Origin: Deltaproteobacteria bacterium
GTDB taxonomy: Bacteria; Desulfobacterota; Desulfobacteria; Desulfobacterales; C00003060
NCBI GenBank assembly: GCA_016930875.1
Contig: JAFGFW010000055.1
Coordinates: forward strand, 1-39,262
Direction of reading: 5' to 3'
DNA: 39,262 bases
A program made the position numbers and the translations under genes. Below the pieces are notes generated by a model that ran no database searches, was not told the DNA's origin, and was given only the letters and a program-made list of their open reading frames with translations. How positions within the stretch are numbered: position 1 is the stretch's first letter; every line of letters begins with the position of its first letter. Positions 10,160-16,671 of this stretch are shown here, piece after piece.

Positions 10160-10512
10160 GTGTCCCCCTTTATCTTATTGGCCTCATCCACGAAGATGAC
10201 GGCCGGCCTGAAATCTCCCATGCTTTGGTCATCCATAACCGTATAACAGGTAATAATTATCAGGTCTCCCCGGGCGCCTTTTCGGGCTGCCGCACCCCTT
10301 AACGCAATGGTTTGCGATCCGGACGGCTCTTCTATGGCGTAGGTCTCGAATCGATTGCCATTACTAATGTTATAGACCTGAACCAGTTCATAGGGGAGGA
10401 TATCTGCTGCGGTCATGAGGTCAGCGTCGATTCCGAGGCTTCCCTCATAGTTGATATCGGCATCAGTGACAGTTGCGCGATGGATCTTGGATTTCAGAAA
10501 AGTACGAATCAT
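10156..10512 (-). CDS. panD: Aspartate 1-decarboxylase precursor
   Basis: Decarboxylates L-aspartate to beta-alanine for pantothenate. The 118-residue proenzyme carries the self-cleavage site Gly24-Ser25 in NYEGSLGID; cleavage turns Ser25 into the catalytic pyruvoyl group. Other family residues are [10 protein letters not shown] (active-site Lys9), the [13 protein letters not shown] stretch and [14 protein letters not shown]. It lies 24 bases after panC, which uses its product, and overlaps metK by four bases. CGGAGC about 11 bases before the ATG is a modest ribosome binding site. Confidence 0.96.
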   Translation of the reverse strand: MIRTFLKSKIHRATVTDADINYEGSLGIDADLMTAADILPYELVQVYNISNGNRFETYAIEEPSGSQTIALRGAAARKGARGDLIIITCYTVMDDQSMGDFRPAVIFVDEANKIKGDT

Positions 10513-10536
10513 AACAAAATTGCTCCGTAGTTTTGT

Positions 10537-11382
10537 TTACGGTGTCAGTATGGCATTGTCTATCAAACGGGTCCTGCCCACCCACACGGCCAGAGCCATC
10601 AGGCTTGGCCTGTCAACACGTTCCACGTCTTCAAGGGTATCCGGGTCACAAAGTGTTACGTAATCGACCTTGGTATCAGGATATGAGACGATAAGCCTTG
10701 ATGCTTCCTCAATGAGTTTCCCGGCATCCTTGGTTTCCTGGGCCACCAGTTCTTGAGCCAGTTGAAGGGACTGATAAAGAGCCAGAGCAGAACGCCTTTG
10801 TTTTTTGGACAAATACGTATTTCTGGAACTCATGGCCAGGCCATCTGCCTCTCGCACAGTAGGGACCCCGACAATCTTTATGTGGTAGCTCAAATCCCGT
10901 GCCAAACGCCGGATAACCGCCAACTGCTGATAATCCTTTTTTCCGAAAAGAGCAACATGTGGTTTCACAATGTTAAAGAGTTTAGCTACCACGGTAGCAA
11001 CACCCCGAAAATGGTCTGGTCGCGACAGGCCGCACAAACGCCGTGGGAGCGTTTCCAGGTTGACATACGTCTCATGCCCTCTGTCATACATGGTATTTGC
11101 TTCCGGGGCAAAGACCACATCTACCCCTACGGATTCGGCCAAACGAATGTCCTGATTCAACTCCCTAGGGTATGTCTGATAATCTTCCGTTGGACCAAAC
11201 TGTGCTGGATTGACAAAGATGCTGACAACGAGGGCATCTCCATGTTTTCGTCCCTCACGCATCAGTGCGAGATGTCCGTCGTGAAAGCAGCCCATTGTGG
11301 GAACAAAAGCGATTGTCTTTCCTTCATGCAGGAGGCGATTTGCCTCTTGCTGCATGCGATCTATCTCCTTAATGACCTTAAT
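10537..11382 (-). CDS. panC: Pantothenate synthetase, probable AUU start
   Basis: Condenses pantoate with beta-alanine using ATP. Class I synthetase-like features: PTMGCFHDGH (the HIGH-like loop), IFVNPAQFGP, FGKKDYQQL, and MSSRNTYLS (the KMSKS-like region). No ATG, GTG or TTG lies where the family begins. The conserved N-terminus (xKVIKEIDRMQ) begins at an ATT codon, 11382-11380, preceded by TTGGAGGG-ACGC, a strong ribosome binding site at correct spacing. Starting there gives 281 residues (E. coli PanC has 283). Other starts are TTG at 11439, adding 19 unconserved residues with no good site, or ATG at 11358, which would cut conserved sequence. Function is certain; the start is inference. 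Confidence 0.93.
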   Translation of the reverse strand: MKVIKEIDRMQQEANRLLHEGKTIAFVPTMGCFHDGHLALMREGRKHGDALVVSIFVNPAQFGPTEDYQTYPRELNQDIRLAESVGVDVVFAPEANTMYDRGHETYVNLETLPRRLCGLSRPDHFRGVATVVAKLFNIVKPHVALFGKKDYQQLAVIRRLARDLSYHIKIVGVPTVREADGLAMSSRNTYLSKKQRRSALALYQSLQLAQELVAQETKDAGKLIEEASRLIVSYPDTKVDYVTLCDPDTLEDVERVDRPSLMALAVWVGRTRLIDNAILTP

Positions 11383-11548
11383 GCGTCCCTCCAAATACCA
11401 GAAGATTATTTTTTTAATGCCATTATGCAAGAATGTCAATGGCCTTGGTTGGAAAACTGGTAACTTCTGGAAAAGTCCGAGTTATGCGGTTAGCATAGAC
11501 ATCGGCATTTAAGGTCTTCCACTCCGAGTGGTATCTTTTTTCGTAAGC

Positions 11549-11589
11549 GTTCACAGGTTCAGATTTTGGTGAACCCTGAACCTGTGAAC
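11549..11589. repeat. Perfect 14-bp inverted repeat inside GGTTCA-type heptad repeats
   Basis: GTTCACAGGTTCAG (11549-11562) is the exact reverse complement of CTGAACCTGTGAAC (11576-11589), with a 13-base loop. It lies between rsmA and panC in a stretch of TGAACCY units spaced seven bases apart that runs to about 11607. It may form an mRNA hairpin in the rsmA-panC spacer. Confidence 0.6.
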
Positions 11590-11617
11590 CATTGAACCCG
11601 TGAACGGTTACCTTCTT

Positions 11618-12457
11618 TCAATCCTTGAGCAGGTTCGCCAGAGTGACAAATTCCTGTACACTTAGAGTCTCTGCTCGTCTTCGCGGATCAATGTTTGCCA
11701 GATCGAATGCCGCCAATACCCGGCGTTCTTCAAGCCCAAGATCGCTGTTCACTAAGGCGTTCTTGAGCATCTTTCGCCTTTTTCCAAAAGCTGCGCGAAT
11801 TATCCCGGAAAAAAAAACCTCGTCTGTTGCACGAAAAGGCGCTGAGTCGAAAAACTCGACGCTCACAACTCTCGAATCGATTTTCGGCCTTGGATAAAAC
11901 GAAGAGGCCCCTACATGGGCTATAGGGTAAACCTTGGCACAATATTGGATCAAAACAGATAGTCTGCCGTAAGCCTTGGTCCCTGGTTTGGCCAGGAGAC
12001 GTTCGGCAACCTCTTTCTGAAACATGAGAACGGCACGATCGATAGACTCGCGGAAATTGATCAAATGTATCAGGATCTGAGACGAGATGTGATATGGAAG
12101 GTTGCCAGCCACTTTCAGCGGCCGATCTGATGCTTTAGCCAGGTTGTTGATGTCACACCGGAGGATGTCCTTTTCAATAACGGTCACATTGGATACACCT
12201 GCGGCCAGGATCTCGTTTCTGAGCAGCGTGGCAAGCTTTCTGTCTGACTCCACTGCCAGCAAGTGATTAACCCGCCCAGACAAAGGGACGGTCAGGGCCC
12301 CGAGCCCTGCGCCTATCTCAAGGACTGTGTCGTTTGAGCCGAACTGGCTCTGTCTGACGATCATGGTGGCGACGTTCGGATCGGCCAGGAAGTGCTGGCC
12401 CATGGATTTTCTGGGATGTATTGCCCATGCCTTCAGAAGTATGCTCGGAGCAGTCAT
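11618..12457 (-). CDS. rsmA: 16S rRNA dimethyladenosine transferase
   Basis: KsgA/RsmA dimethylates two adjacent adenosines near the 3' end of 16S rRNA late in 30S assembly. The 279-residue product shows KSMGQHFLADPNV, the SAM-binding EIGAGLGALT, the catalytic NLPYHISSQI (motif IV), FQKEVAERLLAKPGTKAYGRLSV, and the C-terminal FYPRPKIDSRVV and FGKRRKMLKNAL. ATG at 12457 has AAAGG upstream; an in-frame GTG at 12478 would add seven residues. It lies in the minus-strand run between galU and panC. Confidence 0.96.
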   Translation of the reverse strand: MTAPSILLKAWAIHPRKSMGQHFLADPNVATMIVRQSQFGSNDTVLEIGAGLGALTVPLSGRVNHLLAVESDRKLATLLRNEILAAGVSNVTVIEKDILRCDINNLAKASDRPLKVAGNLPYHISSQILIHLINFRESIDRAVLMFQKEVAERLLAKPGTKAYGRLSVLIQYCAKVYPIAHVGASSFYPRPKIDSRVVSVEFFDSAPFRATDEVFFSGIIRAAFGKRRKMLKNALVNSDLGLEERRVLAAFDLANIDPRRRAETLSVQEFVTLANLLKD

Positions 12458-12511
12458 GCGCCTTTTATCTCGAAGCACGTTCGAACGTTTTTATTCGCCT
12501 TCGCCGTAATA

Positions 12512-12564
12512 CCCTGCAGCGCACCGTCGCCCAAGCTATGGCGCGTCGGCGACTTGCTGCGGGG
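12512..12564. repeat. Nested palindromic element between galU and rsmA
   Basis: Outer arms CCCTGCAGC (12512-12520) and GCTGCGGGG (12556-12564) and inner arms GTCGCC (12526-12531) and GGCGAC (12548-12553) fold into one long imperfect hairpin. The pattern looks like a REP-type palindrome with a second palindrome inserted in its loop. The insertion history is inference. Confidence 0.45.
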
Positions 12565-12619
12565 AGCTTTATTTCATAAGGCTGAAATGATACGAATTCC
12601 AAAATATGCCCTACCAATC

Positions 12620-13462
12620 TCATGCCGGACGGCCCGCATAGTGGACTGCGGCGCGAAACCCCAAAGGGTGGCCGGCATCAAAGGCCGCACCTTCGAGGAG
12701 AACCCCCATTAGTTCGCCCTTTTTGATAAGGATATGATGGATAGGCACATCATCTACCTCACCTGTGGCTTTGGAGCGTATGGTTTCCACCAGGTCGAAA
12801 TATTCCGGCAGATAGATCCCTCCCCCAAAGCCCTTATGAACCTCCGCACCCCGCTCTATGGAAAGGAGGGGCTCCCTTTTCTTGTCAGAAAGCGATGTAA
12901 TAGCAAAGCAGCGCTCCACAGGTGCGTTGGCGTCTAGCAGGCCGACATTGCCAAAGCGCTGAACATCATGACCCTTTATGAGCACTGTTCCGATTACATT
13001 CTGGCCGTATGTGTGAAATGCTTCCATCAACTGTTCTGCAAATGGTTTGTCCGAAAAGAGAAGACAGTCCGGCATAATGCAAAGAAAAGGTTCATTACGT
13101 ACGAAATCTTGAGCTAGCGCCACAGCATCAGCGACCCCTCTGGGCTCGTCCTGGTTAAGAAAAACCGTGTTGCACGCTTTCAGTTTTCTGTAGAACGCGG
13201 TATCCCAGTGAAAGGGAAAAAGCGGGGGAGGCCAGCTTCCGGTGATAAAATCTTTGAGCAGCGGCTTGCGATGACTCGTAACAATGCAGAAGTCGAAAAT
13301 GCCGGATGCCATGTACATTTCGAGTGTATGCTGAATCATGGGTTTTCCCCCTATTGGGAGGAGTTCCTTGGGGATATCATTAGTGAGTGGAGCCAGACGA
13401 GTCCCTAATCCAGCAACAGGGATAACGGCTTTTGTTAAGTATTCGGACACGGAAACGGACAT
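12620..13462 (-). CDS. galU: UTP-glucose-1-phosphate uridylyltransferase
   Basis: Makes UDP-glucose for envelope polysaccharides. It is 280 residues from the ATG at 13462, and belongs to the GalU branch of nucleotidyltransferases: VIPVAGLGTRLAPLTNDIPKE with the signature GxGTR, then LLPIGGKPMIQH, LGQD-like FLNQDEPRGVADAVALA, the metal-binding IMPDCLLF, and FGGGIYLP. A TTG at 13486 could add eight residues. The start-site ribosome binding site is weak. It opens the minus-strand gene run and is divergent from korA, so the 163-base gap should contain its promoter. Confidence 0.9.
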   Translation of the reverse strand: MSVSVSEYLTKAVIPVAGLGTRLAPLTNDIPKELLPIGGKPMIQHTLEMYMASGIFDFCIVTSHRKPLLKDFITGSWPPPLFPFHWDTAFYRKLKACNTVFLNQDEPRGVADAVALAQDFVRNEPFLCIMPDCLLFSDKPFAEQLMEAFHTYGQNVIGTVLIKGHDVQRFGNVGLLDANAPVERCFAITSLSDKKREPLLSIERGAEVHKGFGGGIYLPEYFDLVETIRSKATGEVDDVPIHHILIKKGELMGVLLEGAAFDAGHPLGFRAAVHYAGRPA

Positions 13463-13497
13463 AACATGTTTGCCCGCAGCTTTCAATCGTTGGACGG

Positions 13498-13532
13498 GAT
13501 GCCAGATACCGGATACCGGATGCTGGATGGCA
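13498..13532. repeat. Degenerate heptad repeat GATRCCG
   Basis: Five consecutive seven-base units, GATGCCA, GATACCG, GATACCG, GATGCTG and GATGGCA, lie in the galU-korA spacer just upstream of the kor promoter. The same unit family reappears at 14751-14785. Confidence 0.65.
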
Positions 13533-13554
13533 ATTTTCAGGCGATTTTCAAGGA

Positions 13555-13584
13555 TTGACAGTTAACGCGATTTTCTGCTATATA
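13555..13584 (+). promoter_or_regulatory. Probable sigma-70 promoter of the kor-hdrA operon
   Basis: A perfect -35 TTGACA (13555-13560) is followed after 18 bases by TATATA (13579-13584). The predicted start is about 35 bases upstream of the korA ATG. Confidence 0.6.
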
Positions 13585-13625
13585 AACAGTTTTTTTATGA
13601 AAATCTGCCCTTTTGGAGTTTCATT

Positions 13626-14717
13626 ATGACCAAGGATACCAAGAGGGTCCTGCTAACCGGAAACGATGCTGTGGTTGAAGGACTCTGTTGCGCTGCTGGG
13701 AACAAGAGGCGCATTGTGTACGCAGGTTATCCCATCACCCCTGCGTCAGAGGTTGCCACCCGTGCTTCTGTAGTTCTCCCAAAACACGGTGGGGCCTTTA
13801 TTCAGATGGAAGATGAGATCGCCTCAATTCAGGCCATTTCCGGAGCAGGTCTCACAGGGGCAATTGCCGTTACGGCTACTTCAGGCCCCGGCTTCAGCTT
13901 GATGTCCGAGGGCCTCGGCTTTGCGGCCATGATTGAATCGCCCGTTGTTTGCGTTAACGTCCAACGAGGTGGACCGTCCACTGGCATGCCAACATGGATG
14001 GGGCAAGGCGACATGATGCAAGCGAGATGGGGTACTCATGGAGAAAGACCCGTGATTGTGCTCGTACCGAACTCTGTTCAGGAGACCTTGCTTTTGACTT
14101 ATGAGTCATGCAGGCTTTCTCAGGAGTATTCGATGCCCGTGGTTTTGATGTTGGATGAGATTATAGGGCATATGGAGGAACCGATCTCCATCCCTGAGCT
14201 TCCTGCCATACCACTTGATCCAGATTTTGAGATCATAGGCAAGGGGCATCGCCTCCATCGAACCGGTCTTACGCATGATCTTCAAACCAATCTTCCCAGG
14301 ATTAATCCTGATGCAGAAGAACAACTGGTTCGACATCTGCTCGATAAGGTCAAGAAGAACGCAAAAAAGATCGTCAAGTATGAAACCTGCGGGGACCTGG
14401 CAAAGGCCGACGTAGTCATTATCTGTTATGGGTCCGAATCTCGATCGGTCGAGGCCGCCGTGAAACAGGCTCGCAGAAGGAATTTGAACGTGGCCATGAT
14501 TCGGCTCATCACAGCCTGGCCGTTTCCGAAAGATTTTCTTCAAGAGCTTGATAGAATACACAGGGTGTTTGTGGTGGCAGAAATTAATGCTGGACAGATG
14601 CGAGTCGAGGTTGAACGCTACATAAAGAAAGGTACGGTTCAGGGTCTGAACCTCATGGGAGGCAGGATTCATACTCCAGGTGAAATTCTGGATGCTATTA
14701 AGACAATTAGTCACTAG
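13626..14717 (+). CDS. korA: 2-oxoacid (probably 2-oxoglutarate):ferredoxin oxidoreductase, alpha subunit
   Basis: Alpha subunit of a CoA-dependent 2-oxoacid:ferredoxin oxidoreductase, which oxidatively decarboxylates 2-oxoacids to acyl-CoA or runs in reverse as a reductive carboxylase. The 363-residue protein has the pyrimidine-binding domain motif YAGYPITPASEV, MEDEIASIQAISGAGLTGA, ATSGPGFSLMSEGLG, and NVQRGGPSTGMPTW, typical of KorA/VorA. GGAG lies before the ATG. The stop codon sits inside the heptad repeat tract that follows. Substrate (2-oxoglutarate versus branched-chain oxoacids) cannot be fixed from sequence alone; KorA is the closest by pattern. Confidence 0.9.
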   Translation: MTKDTKRVLLTGNDAVVEGLCCAAGNKRRIVYAGYPITPASEVATRASVVLPKHGGAFIQMEDEIASIQAISGAGLTGAIAVTATSGPGFSLMSEGLGFAAMIESPVVCVNVQRGGPSTGMPTWMGQGDMMQARWGTHGERPVIVLVPNSVQETLLLTYESCRLSQEYSMPVVLMLDEIIGHMEEPISIPELPAIPLDPDFEIIGKGHRLHRTGLTHDLQTNLPRINPDAEEQLVRHLLDKVKKNAKKIVKYETCGDLAKADVVIICYGSESRSVEAAVKQARRRNLNVAMIRLITAWPFPKDFLQELDRIHRVFVVAEINAGQMRVEVERYIKKGTVQGLNLMGGRIHTPGEILDAIKTISH

Positions 14718-14785
14718 TCACTGGTCATTAGTCATTGGCATTAGTAACCGATGCCGGATGCTGGATACCGGATACCTGATGCCAG
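14709..14785. repeat. Heptad repeat tract between korA and korB
   Basis: Eleven successive seven-base units: AGTCACT x2, GGTCATT, AGTCATT, GGCATTA, GTAACCG, ATGCCGG, ATGCTGG, ATACCGG, ATACCTG, ATGCCAG. Looser AGCAGT-type units continue to about 14845. The tract changes sequence family midway (AGTCAYT to ATRCCGG) while keeping the period, and supplies the korA stop codon. Confidence 0.7.
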
Positions 14786-14867
14786 AAGCGCCGGGAAGAA
14801 GTAAGCAGTAGGGAGTACGCAGTGGGCGCCAATGCCCAGTGACCAGCAACGCAGAAGGGAGTCAGAC

Positions 14868-16286
14868 ATGCCAAACATGGAGATCAGCCAGCATCCATAT
14901 GCTGATCTATTGAGAATAGAGATGATGCCAAACATCTGGTGTTCGGGCTGCCGGATCGGGAGGGTCAAAAATGCATTTATAGAGGCTATTCAAAACCTCG
15001 GCCACAACGCTGACAAGTGTGTGGTGGTTGCCGGAATCGGATGCTCGTCGCGCATTGCAGGTTACCTTAACCTCGACAGTATACATTCAACCCACGGCAG
15101 GGCCATACCCACGGCCCTCGGGGTGAAGCTCGCCAACCCGGAGCTAGTAGTTACTGTGATGGGGGGCGACGGAGATATTCTGGGCATCGGCGGAAATCAT
15201 TTCCTTGCCATGGGCCGCCACGGCCATGACATGAACGTCTTCTGTATGAACAATTATGGTTACAGCATGACAGGTTTTCAGCATGGACCCACGACCCCCC
15301 TCGGGGCCCGGACAATTACTACATCAGGTGGCAGTCCGTATGTGCCGATTAACCCTGTTGCTGTGGCCCTGGCAGCCGGTTACACTTTTGTGGCCCGATC
15401 CACATCTTCCCATCCCTATCATCTTATGGACTGTATGATTTCCGCCATGAACAACAGAGGCCCGAGTTTTGTCGAGATATTGATTCCGTGCATGCTCTTT
15501 GAGAGGCGCAACAAAATCAAATCACTTGAGGCCTTGTTCTTGGAAAAGGCCAACATCAAAGAGACCCTTAGCGAAGAAGACGTCAATGAAACTGATTATT
15601 CAAAGGAGATTAGCCTTGGGATTTTCAGAGATATCCCTGTGCGAGAAAAATCCCAACTGACTCTTGTTAAGCCGACTAAAAAGAAGGCTGCAAAAAAGTA
15701 TCATGTGAGCTTCAAATCAAGGGACAGCGGCATAAAGCATGTGCAAATTCGAATGGAGGGAACCGGAGGGCAGGGGATTGTCCAGGGGGGCAAGACGTTG
15801 ATTCACGCGGCCATGAATATGGATCCTAACTTAAATAGTACAATGACAAAACGATATGGACCAGAGATGAAAGGGGGAAGCTGTCTGACGGATGTGATCC
15901 TTTCCTCTCAGCCTATTGACTACCCTTTTGTGGAAGTTCCGGACTTGCTTCTCATGATGTCGGATATCGTCAGCAAGGAGCGGGGCGGCGAGGTGGTTGT
16001 TAACGACAATGGTACGATTGTTGTGGATGAGTCCATGGTCGATCAGAGTCTGCTGGAGAATGTTGCCGACGGTGTTCAGGTTTTCAAGGTGCCGGCAACC
16101 CAGATTGCTCGCGACAATTTCAAGGTTGTGGTAGCTAACAATGTAATGATGGGCTTTGTCGCTAAAATAACATCGATTATTGATAAGGCCTGCCTAAAAG
16201 CAGCGATCCTTGGGTCTGCTCCACCCGGGACCGAGGAGATGAACCTGGCTGCATTCGACAAGGGGTACGAATTTGGTGGATCGTGA
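14868..16286 (+). CDS. korB: 2-oxoacid:ferredoxin oxidoreductase, fused beta and gamma subunits
   Basis: A 472-residue fusion. Residues 1 to about 270 are the TPP-binding beta subunit: WCSGCRIG, GIGCSSRIAGYLN, THGRAIPTALGVKLANPEL, the TPP/Mg motif GGDGDILGIGGNH with MNNYGYSMTGFQ, and PFVEI-like FVEILIPC. After a Lys-rich linker (KPTKKKAAKK) the rest is the gamma subunit, with RMEGTGGQGIVQGGK and YGPEMKGGSCLTDV. Beta and gamma are separate genes in most KorABC/PorABC systems. ATG at 14868 has AAGGGA seven bases upstream; an ATG at 14832 lies in repeat DNA and is rejected. Operates with korA upstream and the ferredoxin subunit downstream. Confidence 0.93.
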   Translation: MPNMEISQHPYADLLRIEMMPNIWCSGCRIGRVKNAFIEAIQNLGHNADKCVVVAGIGCSSRIAGYLNLDSIHSTHGRAIPTALGVKLANPELVVTVMGGDGDILGIGGNHFLAMGRHGHDMNVFCMNNYGYSMTGFQHGPTTPLGARTITTSGGSPYVPINPVAVALAAGYTFVARSTSSHPYHLMDCMISAMNNRGPSFVEILIPCMLFERRNKIKSLEALFLEKANIKETLSEEDVNETDYSKEISLGIFRDIPVREKSQLTLVKPTKKKAAKKYHVSFKSRDSGIKHVQIRMEGTGGQGIVQGGKTLIHAAMNMDPNLNSTMTKRYGPEMKGGSCLTDVILSSQPIDYPFVEVPDLLLMMSDIVSKERGGEVVVNDNGTIVVDESMVDQSLLENVADGVQVFKVPATQIARDNFKVVVANNVMMGFVAKITSIIDKACLKAAILGSAPPGTEEMNLAAFDKGYEFGGS

Positions 16287-16344
16287 ACGAGCCACAAACG
16301 ATTTACTAATGACAAATGACCAATAACAACATGGCAGGCCAATT

Positions 16345-16665
16345 ATGAAAACTGGAGTTTCAACTTCGAGATACTGGAACATAGGACAATGTACGATACC
16401 TATTGGGAAAGTCGTTATCATAGCGAATTTTTGCAAAGGTGGGGATGACTGTTATGACTGCATAAAATTTTGCCCTGAGAAGGTATTGGAACGAGGCGCC
16501 GTGCCTAATGAAAAAGGTTTCTTTCCTCCCATTCTGGTTAACGAGGGGAAGTGCACGGTCTGCGGCAGATGTCAGCTTTATTGCAGTGAAAACGCAATCT
16601 TTGTCGAGAAAGTTGGCGAACGGACTGTTACAGCCGAGGAGATAGCAATAAGAGAGGAGAATTAA
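16345..16665 (+). CDS. korD: Ferredoxin-type delta subunit of the Kor complex
   Basis: A 106-residue protein with two [4Fe-4S]-type Cys sets: CKGGDDCYDCIKFCPEKVL (C-x5-C-x2-C-x3-CP, with a widened first gap) and CTVCGRCQLYCSENAIF. A central FFPPILVNEGKC segment separates them. The N-terminal 30 residues before the first cluster are not ferredoxin-like. Its place between the beta-gamma fusion and hdrA makes it the likely electron relay from the TPP centre to the HdrA flavin. Compared with ordinary delta subunits, the extended first Cys spacing is unusual. Confidence 0.85.
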   Translation: MKTGVSTSRYWNIGQCTIPIGKVVIIANFCKGGDDCYDCIKFCPEKVLERGAVPNEKGFFPPILVNEGKCTVCGRCQLYCSENAIFVEKVGERTVTAEEIAIREEN

Positions 16666-16671
16666 TGATAG

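Noticed and set aside
10160-10540. SAM riboswitch ahead of metK
   Set aside because: metK overlaps panD directly, so there is no leader in which such an element could lie.
10753-11463. Plus-strand frame opposite panC (236 codons)
   Set aside because: It is antisense to panC and has no recognisable product.
13498-14785. Heptad tracts as a CRISPR array or direct-repeat origin
   Set aside because: Units are seven bases without spacers, vary in sequence, and lie in several unrelated spacers.
14832-14867. korB starting at ATG 14832
   Set aside because: The extra residues come from repeat DNA; ATG 14868 has a good ribosome binding site and fits the family start.
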